Below, piece by piece: positions 1-5,603 of a DNA stretch of 6,525 bases (positions are counted from its first letter, which is position 1; every line of letters starts with the position of its first letter). The DNA is from Euryarchaeota archaeon UBA486. Its GTDB lineage: Archaea; Thermoplasmatota; Poseidoniia; Poseidoniales; Poseidoniaceae. The stretch lies in contig DAET01000073.1 of NCBI GenBank assembly GCA_002497765.1, positions 1-6,525 of the forward strand, given 5' to 3'. The notes beneath the pieces are model-generated. The model saw only the letters and a program-made list of their open reading frames with translations. It did not search any database and was not told where the DNA came from. The translations under genes were made by a program, and so were the position numbers.

Positions 1-665
1 GCGAACAACTGCATGATAATTGAACCCGTGACGATGGGACCGATACCCAAGTGCATGATGGTACCCGAGGCACCGGCCATGATGGAACGGAATCCAGAGA
101 ACAGGTCGAGGGCTTGACCGGACAGGCCGAACAGCATGACGTTGGTCATGGCGAAGTAGATGATGAGCACGAAGGTGGTGGTCCACATCTTCTCGTTGAA
201 TCGAACGTGGCGTTCAGGCTTCGTGATGGTGGGGTAGACGTCAACGAAACGGCTCAAGGCGTACAAGCGGCTGCTTTGGTCGCCGCTCCACATGAAACAC
301 GTCAGGATGGCTGCGGCTGCGAATCCAAGCAGAAGAATACCCACAAGGAAGAAGCCGACACCTTCGTCGTAGCCACCCCAGGCATCGGGACGGACGTACC
401 AAACGGCAATGGAGCCAAACACCAACCAACCGGTCAACTTTCCGTAGCGGCCAACGAACGGCATGTCCTTGAGACCAGGAGGGAGGTCCTTCTGGAAACA
501 CAGCATACAGTAAGCAACGTAGGCCACTGAAAACACCAGACCGAACACGGCGGCGTCTCGAGCCTGCCCGCTACCGGACAATTCGTCGGACTGCCAGTAG
601 ATCAGAAGGGCGTAGTACAGGACACCGGTCAGTGCGATGGCCCATGGAATTGGCTTGTGCTTCAT
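1..665 (-). CDS. secY: Preprotein translocase subunit SecY, N-terminal part, with a four-helix N-terminal extension (3' end beyond window)
   Basis: The frame stays open from ATG at 665 to the window edge (221 codons plus two bases). SecY is the central pore subunit of the SecYEG channel, which moves proteins into or across the cytoplasmic membrane. The conserved core begins near residue 138: TKPERHVRFNEK (148-159) is the family's cytosolic N-terminus, residues 161-181 are transmembrane helix 1, and 189-221 contain the plug/TM2 region with LGIGPIVTGSIIMQL. Before this lie about 125 residues unusual for SecY. They hold four hydrophobic stretches at about 7-24, 38-57, 79-92 and 104-126. Positive charges near the N-terminus, between helices 2 and 3 and after helix 4 predict both ends on the cytosolic side, so SecY topology is preserved. 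A strong AGGTGAT Shine-Dalgarno lies 5 bases before this ATG. The internal Met126 has no comparable site, so the long start is preferred. The gene follows L15 by 20 bases. Confidence 0.95.
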   Translation of the reverse strand, partial: MKHKPIPWAIALTGVLYYALLIYWQSDELSGSGQARDAAVFGLVFSVAYVAYCMLCFQKDLPPGLKDMPFVGRYGKLTGWLVFGSIAVWYVRPDAWGGYDEGVGFFLVGILLLGFAAAAILTCFMWSGDQSSRLYALSRFVDVYPTITKPERHVRFNEKMWTTTFVLIIYFAMTNVMLFGLSGQALDLFSGFRSIMAGASGTIMHLGIGPIVTGSIIMQLF

Positions 666-670
666 TGTGA

Positions 671-677
671 ATCACCT
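671..677 (-). promoter_or_regulatory. Ribosome binding site of secY
   Basis: AGGTGAT on the minus strand matches the archaeal 16S rRNA 3' end (GGAGGUGAU pairing) and lies 5 bases before the ATG at 665. It lies in the 20-base L15-secY gap and supports the start that includes the four-helix extension. Confidence 0.8.
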
Positions 678-685
678 GTTGAGGT

Positions 686-1114
686 TCACTCTTCTTCCCA
701 TTCGTCGTCCCAGTCGTCGTCATCACCGGCTTCGACGGAACCACCAGCGGCGGAGACCTTCTCAGCGGCACGAGCGCTGACTTCGTCAACGATGACGGTC
801 AAGGCGGTGCGGATTTGACCGCTGCCCAGCAACTTGTCGATGCCCATCTCGGTGAGGTTCACGGTGTCGGCACCGGCAGCCATCTCTTCGAGTTGGCCGA
901 CGTTGGCGGTGACATAGACGGTGCGCAGCGAGGGATGGCGGTTGAAACCGTGCATACCCCAGTGCTTTGGCATGTACTTGATGCGCGTCATGACACGGTG
1001 CTTGTTCATACCAGCGTTACCACGGCCACCGCGCTTTCCTGCGCCACGGCCGGCTTTCTTTCCACGACCGTGGTAGCGGTTGCGTCCACGGTGCTTGTTT
1101 GCTTTCGTACCCAT
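686..1114 (-). CDS. rpl15: 50S ribosomal protein L15 (archaeal uL15) with acidic Asp/Trp C-terminal tail
   Basis: This 142-residue large-subunit protein binds 23S rRNA. The basic Gly-rich N-terminus (HGRGKKAGRGAGKRGGRGNAG, about residues 15-35) is the loop that threads into rRNA in the uL15 family. HRVMTRIKYMPKHWGMHGF (39-57) is the archaeal version of the following segment, and a globular domain with TVNLTEMG (84-91) completes it. A GTG at 1123 is in frame but forms part of the GAGGTGA Shine-Dalgarno, so the ATG at 1114 is chosen. The odd part is the C-terminus. Residues 131-142 are DDDDWDDEWEEE, a tract of Asp, Glu and Trp not usual for L15, which resembles the acidic linker of L32e in the same operon. 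L30 ends 10 bases upstream and SecY starts 20 bases downstream, the standard archaeal order. Confidence 0.97.
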   Translation of the reverse strand: MGTKANKHRGRNRYHGRGKKAGRGAGKRGGRGNAGMNKHRVMTRIKYMPKHWGMHGFNRHPSLRTVYVTANVGQLEEMAAGADTVNLTEMGIDKLLGSGQIRTALTVIVDEVSARAAEKVSAAGGSVEAGDDDDWDDEWEEE

Positions 1115-1119
1115 CTTGT

Positions 1120-1126
1120 TCACCTC
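1120..1126 (-). promoter_or_regulatory. Ribosome binding site that fixes the L15 start
   Basis: GAGGTGA lies 5 bases before the ATG at 1114. It overlaps the L30 stop codon and contains the in-frame GTG at 1123. That GTG is therefore read as part of the binding site, which shortens L15 by three residues relative to the longest frame. Confidence 0.8.
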
Positions 1127-1595
1127 AGATCATTCGGTCGACCAAGTCGCCGATGGCGTCGCCACGGGAGCCGAGGGCTCCACCAACGACGTAGCTGCGC
1201 TTGATACCGCCCCAGCCCTTCGTACCACGAGGGGGGTGGAGACGGAAGACACGCTTCAATCCTGGAATGTCCTTCACTTGAGCCTCACCGGCGGTGATGG
1301 CCTTGGCAAATTCGCTGATGTTCTTGTAATCGCTGTGCTCAGCGACGATGGCGTCGGTCAACGGAGCGTCGCCGACCATGCGGCCACGCTCAGCGAGCAT
1401 GCGCTCGACCATACCGGCGTCAGCCTCGCCCCACGTAATGTAGTCCTTGGCCTTCTGAAGCATGCCACGGTACTGTGGGTTGTCAGGAATGATGACAGCG
1501 TGGTTCACACGTGTCAGGTTCATGTAGCCCATGGTTTCGCGAATGGATCGCTCCACCTTGACATCGCTTCGTGCTCGTACGACAATGAACGTCAT
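1125..1595 (-). CDS. rpl30: 50S ribosomal protein L30 (archaeal uL30, L7e-like long form)
   Basis: This 156-residue protein is the long archaeal/eukaryotic form of L30, about two and a half times the roughly 60-residue bacterial protein. The L30 core is at the N-terminus: FIVVRARSDVKV (3-14) followed by IRETMGYMNLTRVNHAVIIP (18-37). The archaeal C-terminal part carries HSDYKNISEFA (87-97), a VFRLHPPRGTKGWGGIK segment (116-132) and a Gly-rich end. It is an rRNA-binding large-subunit protein. Its ATG overlaps the S5 stop by four bases (ATGA), and a GGGAGG Shine-Dalgarno sits in the last S5 codons, so L30 and S5 translation are probably coupled. Length and motifs are normal for the family. Confidence 0.97.
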   Translation of the reverse strand: MTFIVVRARSDVKVERSIRETMGYMNLTRVNHAVIIPDNPQYRGMLQKAKDYITWGEADAGMVERMLAERGRMVGDAPLTDAIVAEHSDYKNISEFAKAITAGEAQVKDIPGLKRVFRLHPPRGTKGWGGIKRSYVVGGALGSRGDAIGDLVDRMI

Positions 1596-2359
1596 GCATT
1601 CTTCCTCCCGGTGTGGATGTAGAGATTCTCACGCTGTGCGTTGGTGACGCGGGTCGTGTTGATGTTCTTCAACGCATTGAAGGTTGCAGCGGCGTAGTTG
1701 ATGGTTGTACGGGTCTGACCCTTGGTGCGGGACAGCACGTCCTCGATGCCAGCGAGTTGCAGAACGCTCTTGCCGGTCTGGCCGATAACGAGTCCCTTCC
1801 CCTTGGCAGCGGGCATGAGGGTCACACGGGTGGATGCGGCACGACCGTTGACCTTGAACGGGACGGTGTTGCCGGGTCCGGGAGAGGATTCCCAGGAACC
1901 GTTTCCTCGCTGGACAGCGATGAGGTTCAGCTTGGCTGCGGTGATGGCCTTGCGGATGGCGGTGGCGACTTCCTTGGCCTTGGCCATGCCGAGGCCGACG
2001 TAGCCGTCTCGGTTGCCGACGCACGCCATGACATTGAATCGAACACGGCGACCGCTGTCGGTCATGCGCTGAACCATGTTGACGTCAATGACTTCGTCTT
2101 CGAGGTCAGGGATGAGAGCGTCCACGATTTCTACCTCACGGATGGGTAGACCGGAAGCGAGTGCAGCTTCGTAGGTGATGATCTTCCCGGCCATCACGGC
2201 AGCGCCGAGACGGGTGCGCGGTTCCCACTTGCGCAGGTTGGCGATCGGGTCGTCCTGATTGCGTCGTCGGCGACGTGGGTCAGGCATCTCATCGACTTCT
2301 TCTGGAGCGTAGGCTTGGAGCAAACCTGGCGCCATGGTTGGCGTGTGTTCTTCAGTCAT
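1592..2359 (-). CDS. rps5: 30S ribosomal protein S5 (archaeal uS5)
   Basis: S5 is a small-subunit protein important for decoding accuracy and mRNA entry; this one has 255 residues. The N-terminal double-stranded-RNA-binding-like domain holds IVDALIPDLEDEVIDVNMVQRMTDSGRR (78-105) and VGNRDGYVGLGMAKAKEV (114-131). The C-terminal domain holds MPAAKGKGL (182-190) and GQTRTTINYA (214-223). Two features stand out. About 40 residues precede the point where typical archaeal S5 begins (near WEPRTRLG, 45-52): an acidic/hydrophobic piece, then RRRRR (29-33). Also, the loop after GSWE (154-157), which in many archaeal homologues is rich in Cys with a His, reads SSPGPGNTVPF here, with no Cys or His. The ATG shares one base with the L18 stop (TGATG) and follows GAGGGGG with suitable spacing. 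Confidence 0.98.
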   Translation of the reverse strand: MTEEHTPTMAPGLLQAYAPEEVDEMPDPRRRRRNQDDPIANLRKWEPRTRLGAAVMAGKIITYEAALASGLPIREVEIVDALIPDLEDEVIDVNMVQRMTDSGRRVRFNVMACVGNRDGYVGLGMAKAKEVATAIRKAITAAKLNLIAVQRGNGSWESSPGPGNTVPFKVNGRAASTRVTLMPAAKGKGLVIGQTGKSVLQLAGIEDVLSRTKGQTRTTINYAAATFNALKNINTTRVTNAQRENLYIHTGRKNA

Positions 2360-2868
2360 CAGTAGGCCCCCTCAATGGTGTTCTTGGTGGTTTCAATTTC
2401 GCCAGCGAGGCTGTCGTCGATGTGAGCACCGTTGAGGCGGTCTTCATCGGGGTAGACGTCTTCGCTGTGTGGAATGTCGAGGCCGGCGTCGCTCATGCCC
2501 TTGAGAGCGGCGTAAACACGGCCGCCACGGGTGCTGGCAGCCAGGCCGATGTCGAGCACGGCTTCATCGGTGCCAGAAGCGACCGCTGCCTTGCCCATGG
2601 CGTAGCCGACAAGGTAGGACGCTGGCACGGACTTGAGCGAGCGGTTGCTGGGCCAGCCGAACTTCTTGACAAGGTCCGAGCCGGTCATGGACACCGAGAC
2701 GAGGTCGCCGTCAGCGGCCCAGGACACAAGCTGGCAGGTGGTACGGGTGTTGGACACACGCACGACGGCGCGGGCCTTCTCACCGCGGAGCAACTTCAGA
2801 CGGCGGCGGTAGTCGGTCAAGCCGGCCTTGCGTCGTCGGAAAATGGAGCGTCGGTTGTTGCCTGCCAT
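2359..2868 (-). CDS. rpl18: 50S ribosomal protein L18 (archaeal uL18)
   Basis: This 169-residue protein binds 5S rRNA together with L5 and helps anchor the 5S particle in the large subunit. Family hallmarks are FRRRKAGLTDYRRRLKLL (10-27), VVRVSN (35-40), the PASYLVGYAMGKAA segment (82-95), LDIGL (105-109) and AALKGMSDAGLDIPHSE (120-136), followed by EDRLNGAHI (142-150). The length is somewhat short for an archaeal L18 because the C-terminus ends soon after this motif. An in-frame GTG lies just upstream at 2871, but the ATG at 2868 is preferred: it forms a TGATG one-base overlap with the L19e stop, like the L32e/L19e and L18/S5 junctions, and follows GGGAGG by 9 bases. Confidence 0.97.
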   Translation of the reverse strand: MAGNNRRSIFRRRKAGLTDYRRRLKLLRGEKARAVVRVSNTRTTCQLVSWAADGDLVSVSMTGSDLVKKFGWPSNRSLKSVPASYLVGYAMGKAAVASGTDEAVLDIGLAASTRGGRVYAALKGMSDAGLDIPHSEDVYPDEDRLNGAHIDDSLAGEIETTKNTIEGAY

Positions 2869-3329
2869 CACTCATCGCCTCCCTTGAATTCAACGCCTTC
2901 AAGCGCCATTTGCGAGCGCATGTGGGCGATGGAACGGTAAGAACCACCCTTGGCCTTGAGGTAGTACCGGCGGTACTGGGAAGGCTCGATGGTTTGGTCC
3001 TCACGAAGGTCCTTCAGCACACGGCGTTGGCTGCGGATGGTTCGCATCCATCGGTTCTTGCGGGGGTTGCGAGCGTTGGCCGTACCGGCACGGGTACCCT
3101 GCCCCTTGCGTCGGCCCTTTCGCTTCTGTGCGAGACGGGCACGGGCACGGACACGGGAGGTTCCCTTGACGGGCTTGGCACGGATCCAGCCTTCGTCAAT
3201 GAATTCTCGAATGTCATCGGTTTGAACGGCCGAGGCGACCTGGTCCACGTACAGTGGGTTAATCCACACTCGGTTTTCGCCGCACTTCAGCAGACGAGCT
3301 GCGATTCGCTTCTGATTGGTGATTTGCAT
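2868..3329 (-). CDS. rpl19e: 50S ribosomal protein L19e (archaeal/eukaryotic eL19)
   Basis: L19e occurs in archaea and eukaryotes but not bacteria, so it is one of the genes that fix the domain of this genome. The 153 residues match the family from the first codon: QKRIAARLLKCGENRVWINP (7-26), an acidic helix with DDIREFIDEGWI (38-49), a very basic stretch RVRARARLAQKRKGRRKGQG (59-78) and RAGTANARNPRKNRWMRTIR (80-99). A C-terminal helix ends in SYRSIAHMRSQM (130-141). It binds 23S rRNA in the large subunit. An in-frame TTG at 3332 precedes the chosen ATG at 3329. The ATG is preferred because it overlaps the L32e stop in a TGATG and has GGAGGG 7 bases upstream. Confidence 0.98.
   Translation of the reverse strand: MQITNQKRIAARLLKCGENRVWINPLYVDQVASAVQTDDIREFIDEGWIRAKPVKGTSRVRARARLAQKRKGRRKGQGTRAGTANARNPRKNRWMRTIRSQRRVLKDLREDQTIEPSQYRRYYLKAKGGSYRSIAHMRSQMALEGVEFKGGDE
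2878..2883 (-). promoter_or_regulatory. Ribosome binding site of L18 inside the L19e gene
   Basis: GGGAGG lies 9 bases before the ATG at 2868, within the codons for the C-terminal Lys-Gly-Gly of L19e. It supports the TGATG overlap start over the GTG three bases upstream. Confidence 0.65.
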
Positions 3330-3958
3330 CAAACATCCCTCCGTCGGTTCAAGACACGAACACCGAGTTCATCGGCTCGTGCGTAGATGTGCTCTCGCTT
3401 TCGTCCGCCGACACTGGCGCCCACACGGGCAGCCTCGGTCTCAGGGTCGATGGCTTCGAGGTCGGCCGTGTTGTGAACCATCACTTCACGGAAGCCGGAC
3501 GGGTGGAGGAAACGGGCAGCGGCGACCTTGCCGTGGCCGATTCGCACCAGCGAACCACGGTACTTGTAGTTGCGACGTTGCTTGTTGTCCATGCCGTGAG
3601 GAGCTCGCCAGCCGGAGCGGGAGAGACGCTTGTAGCGGAACCATTCGGTTCGGCGGAACGAGGGTGTCTTCTTCTTTTGAGCGGCTCGAAGGGCCAGAGC
3701 GGCCTTCATCTCGTCGTTCAACACGGGCTTTTGCTTGACCATGTAGACATCGTCGTCCTCGTCGTCCCAGTCCTCGTCGTCCCAGTTGTCGTCCTCAGCG
3801 GCCTCAACGGGCGCCTCGTCTTCGACAACATCGTCGTGGCCAGCTGCTTCTTGCAGACGGGCAACGAGATCGGATTTCTTACCGGACACGGGGAGGTCCT
3901 GCTCTTTCAGCAACTCCTTGAGTTGCGCAACGGTCATTGATTCGTAATCTTCTGCCAT
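3329..3958 (-). CDS. rpl32e: 50S ribosomal protein L32e (eL32) with N-terminal SAP-like domain and acidic linker
   Basis: This 209-residue protein has three parts. Residues 8-38 look like a SAP helix-turn-helix: MTVAQLKELLKEQDLPVSG then KKSDLVARL, with the family's Leu pattern, Gly turn and KxxL ending. SAP modules usually bind nucleic acid. Residues 41-71 form an acidic linker containing two WDDED units. From about residue 100 comes the conserved eL32 domain: FRRTEWFRYKRL, WRAPHGMDNKQRRNYK (117-132), VRIGHG, LHPSGFREVMVHN (151-163) and the C-terminal VRVLN. The eL32 domain binds 23S rRNA and is found only in archaea and eukaryotes. Haloarchaeal L32e also carries an N-terminal extension, but with a helix-hairpin-helix-like segment (recalled family knowledge). 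The ATG at 3958 is preferred to a GTG at 3967 because GGAGTGA fits the later start. The gene begins 5 bases after L6. Confidence 0.97.
   Translation of the reverse strand: MAEDYESMTVAQLKELLKEQDLPVSGKKSDLVARLQEAAGHDDVVEDEAPVEAAEDDNWDDEDWDDEDDDVYMVKQKPVLNDEMKAALALRAAQKKKTPSFRRTEWFRYKRLSRSGWRAPHGMDNKQRRNYKYRGSLVRIGHGKVAAARFLHPSGFREVMVHNTADLEAIDPETEAARVGASVGGRKREHIYARADELGVRVLNRRRDV
3337..3342 (-). promoter_or_regulatory. Ribosome binding site of L19e inside the L32e gene
   Basis: GGAGGG lies 7 bases before the ATG at 3329, inside the last Arg codons of L32e. It decides between that ATG and the TTG three bases upstream. Confidence 0.7.
3759..3788 (-). repeat. 15-base tandem duplication in the acidic linker of L32e
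   Basis: Two adjacent 15-base units (plus-strand 3759-3773 and 3774-3788) share their first 13 bases, tcgtcgtcccagt. They encode the repeated Trp-Asp-Asp-Glu-Asp pattern of the L32e linker. The same 13 bases occur once more at 702-714, in the acidic tail of L15. Confidence 0.75.
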
Positions 3959-3963
3959 GTCAA

Positions 3964-4506
3964 TCACTCCTTGTTCAACAGGTAGATACCATCCTGGAAG
4001 ACACGTCGGTCTCGCTTCTTCACGGTCGTGCAGCGCTCAATGTTGGCAGCGGTCTGACCCACGGCCTCTTTGTCGATGCCGGAAACGGTGACTTCGACCT
4101 TGTTGGAGACCTTCACGTCCACGTTCTCGAGAATGTGAGCAGTACGTGGCACACGCTCACCGAAGTAGTTGTTCACTTGGAAGGTGTTGCCGTTCACGGC
4201 CAAGGTCATGGGGAAGTGAGAGTAGAACGCCTTCAGGTTGTAGGTGAAGCCGTCGGTCACGCCCTTGACCATGTTGTTGAGATGAGCGTTCCAGGTGCCT
4301 GCGAGGGCTCGCTGCTTGCGTCGAGGGAGGTCAACACGCACAATGAGGCCGGCGCCGTCTTGGAACAGCTGGACCACGTCGCTTTCGAAGGTGCGGGTGA
4401 GCGTGCCTTTCGGCCCGGTAATGGTCACGACGCCATCTTCACTGAGGGTGGCGGTCACGCCTTCAGGGATGGTTACGGTGTGTTCGATTCTGTCGAGTTT
4501 TACCAT
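3964..4506 (-). CDS. rpl6: 50S ribosomal protein L6 (archaeal uL6)
   Basis: L6 sits near the GTPase-associated region of the large subunit and contacts the sarcin-ricin loop in known ribosome structures. The 180 residues show the duplicated L6 fold. The first half has VTIPEGVTATL (11-21) and VTITGPKGTLTRTF (27-40), then TWNAHLNNMVKGVTDGFTY (71-89). The second half has YFGERVPRTA (114-123) and the archaeal signature GIDKEAVGQTAANIE (143-157), ending with RVFQDGIYL. Length and motifs are standard for archaea. The start has a textbook site: GAGGTGA six bases before the ATG, straddling the S8 stop codon. Its last codons (AAG GAG TGA) in turn supply the ribosome binding site for L32e. Confidence 0.98.
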   Translation of the reverse strand: MVKLDRIEHTVTIPEGVTATLSEDGVVTITGPKGTLTRTFESDVVQLFQDGAGLIVRVDLPRRKQRALAGTWNAHLNNMVKGVTDGFTYNLKAFYSHFPMTLAVNGNTFQVNNYFGERVPRTAHILENVDVKVSNKVEVTVSGIDKEAVGQTAANIERCTTVKKRDRRVFQDGIYLLNKE

Positions 4507-4517
4507 GTTTGTTCACC

Positions 4518-4907
4518 TCAATACACGTAGGCCAGCAGTTTGCCGCCAATTCGAGCGTCCTTTGCATCGTTGTGGTGCATCACGCCAGAGTTGGTCGTCA
4601 AGATGAGAAGGCCGAAGTCTCGGGCAGGGAGGTATCGGGTCTCCCACTTCTCGTATTCTTGGCGACGAACGCTGTGGCGAGGCTTGACCGTACCACAGCG
4701 GTTGATCGTTCCACGCAGTTCCACCACGTAGGCATCGCCGCGGCCGTTTTCGACACGTTCGATGTTGCCCACATAACCAGAGGTCTGCATGATGTTCAGC
4801 ACATTGCCGAGGAGCTTGGATGCGGGCGTCAACTCAACGTTGAATTTCCCGGCTTGCTCGGCATTGTAAATTTTGATGAGAGCGTCGTTCAATGGATCAA
4901 ATTGCAT
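4518..4907 (-). CDS. rps8: 30S ribosomal protein S8 (archaeal uS8)
   Basis: S8 is a primary 16S rRNA binder needed for assembly of the small-subunit platform. In many organisms it also binds spc-operon mRNA to repress translation, but no such site was identified here. The 129 residues match archaeal S8 end to end: DPLNDALIKIYNAEQAGK (4-21), a central segment around GYVGNIERVENGRG (44-57), RYLPARDFGLLILTTNSGVM (91-110) and the C-terminal AKDARIGGKLLAYVY (115-129), a strong family signature. The ATG follows GGAGGG in the 13-base gap after S14. Confidence 0.98.
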   Translation of the reverse strand: MQFDPLNDALIKIYNAEQAGKFNVELTPASKLLGNVLNIMQTSGYVGNIERVENGRGDAYVVELRGTINRCGTVKPRHSVRRQEYEKWETRYLPARDFGLLILTTNSGVMHHNDAKDARIGGKLLAYVY

Positions 4908-4920
4908 CTTCTTTCCCTCC

Positions 4921-5073
4921 TCAATTCATCTTTTTGAAGCCAATTTGGGGTGCGACGTCGCGGAAGCACTGTCGGCACAGGCGAAGCCCGTGGCGGCGAA
5001 TCAAGCCTCGCTTGCGGCCGCATCGGCGGCATCCAATGGTTCGTCCAATTCTTTCTCCGTGATCTCTTGCCAT
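4921..5073 (-). CDS. rps14: 30S ribosomal protein S14 (archaeal, zinc-binding uS14)
   Basis: This short gene encodes 50 residues, the usual size of archaeal and C+ type bacterial S14. It sits in the small-subunit head near the ends of helices of the 3' major domain. The sequence carries a complete zinc ribbon: Cys15 and Cys18 in GCRRCGR, and Cys33 and Cys36 in LCRQCF, that is CX2C-X14-CX2C. The intervening KRGLIRRHGLRL and the terminal FKKMN match the family, whose members generally end in a similar GFxK motif. Translation begins two bases after the L5 stop, with GGAGGAG in the final L5 codons as binding site, and S8 follows after 13 bases. All four zinc ligands are present, so the protein is expected to be functional. 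Confidence 0.96.
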   Translation of the reverse strand: MARDHGERIGRTIGCRRCGRKRGLIRRHGLRLCRQCFRDVAPQIGFKKMN

Positions 5074-5075
5074 GC

Positions 5076-5603
5076 TTACTCCTCCAGGATTGTGATGTTG
5101 AAGTTCTCAACGAACCAAGCTCGGGACTCATCGGCCGAGACTCGGTGCTTGGTACCGACCTTGCTCTTGGCACGTCGGCGGCGACTGACACGGTGACCGG
5201 GTCGTTCAACGACGGCCGTGATGTCCATACCGAAGATACCGATGTCGGGGTCGTACTTCTGACCGGGGAAATCCGTGTAATCACGGACACCGAAGGAGAG
5301 GTTGCCCTCTCGGTCGAAGTTCCAAGCAGGAATGGTGTTTTCTCGGCAGTCAAAGGCGCTGGTGAGGAAGGCCTTGATGTCGTCTTGGTTGCGCATGGTG
5401 GCTTTGCAGCCGATGGGCGCACCAACACGGACCTTGAGGTCGCGGTTTTGGATGCGACCAAGGGTGCGCTGTGGCTTCACACCGGTGACCAACTCGAGGA
5501 CGTTCTCGGCGTTGACGAGGCGTTCACCGCCTTCACCGACACCGATGTTGACGCACACCTTGGTGATACGGAGTTGGTTCATGGGGTTCATGGCAGCGCT
5601 CAT
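5076..5603 (-). CDS. rpl5: 50S ribosomal protein L5 (archaeal uL5)
   Basis: L5 binds 5S rRNA with L18 and forms part of the central protuberance, contacting the P-site tRNA region. The 175 residues show LRITKVCVNIGVGEGGERLVNA (11-32), TGVKPQRTLGRIQNRDLKVRVG (40-61) with PIGCKATMR (63-71), and the archaeal-type NLSFGVRDYTDFPGQKYDPDIGIFGMDITAV (101-131). A basic stretch RVSRRRRAKSKVG (138-150) follows. The ATG at 5603 overlaps the S4e stop by four bases and follows GGAGGTG at good spacing, so it is preferred over Met5 and Met8. L5 is the only gene here that ends in TAA; all other visible stops are TGA. Confidence 0.98.
   Translation of the reverse strand: MSAAMNPMNQLRITKVCVNIGVGEGGERLVNAENVLELVTGVKPQRTLGRIQNRDLKVRVGAPIGCKATMRNQDDIKAFLTSAFDCRENTIPAWNFDREGNLSFGVRDYTDFPGQKYDPDIGIFGMDITAVVERPGHRVSRRRRAKSKVGTKHRVSADESRAWFVENFNITILEE

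Noticed and set aside
241..501. A minus-strand 86-codon frame inside the secY region.
   Set aside because: It is out of frame with SecY, and its translation is Arg/Trp-rich nonsense. SecY in the neighbouring frame runs through without a stop.
51..530. A 159-codon plus-strand open frame opposite secY.
   Set aside because: The minus strand encodes conserved SecY here. The plus-strand translation is low-complexity, His/Glu/Gly-rich and unlike any known family.
1112..1123. GTG at 1123 as the L15 start.
   Set aside because: The GTG is inside the GAGGTGA binding site. The ATG at 1114 has the right spacing and gives a normal N-terminus.
3745..3790. The gtcgtcc-rich stretch as a microsatellite, CRISPR-like or regulatory repeat.
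   Set aside because: It lies fully in the L32e frame, is explained by Asp and Glu codons, and has no spacer structure. It is kept only as a short in-frame duplication.
3389..4530. Long plus-strand open frames opposite L32e and L6 (183 and 197 codons).
   Set aside because: Their Val/Leu/Gly-rich translations mirror the Asp/Glu/Lys/Arg-rich coding of the real genes, and no ribosome binding site or family resemblance supports them.
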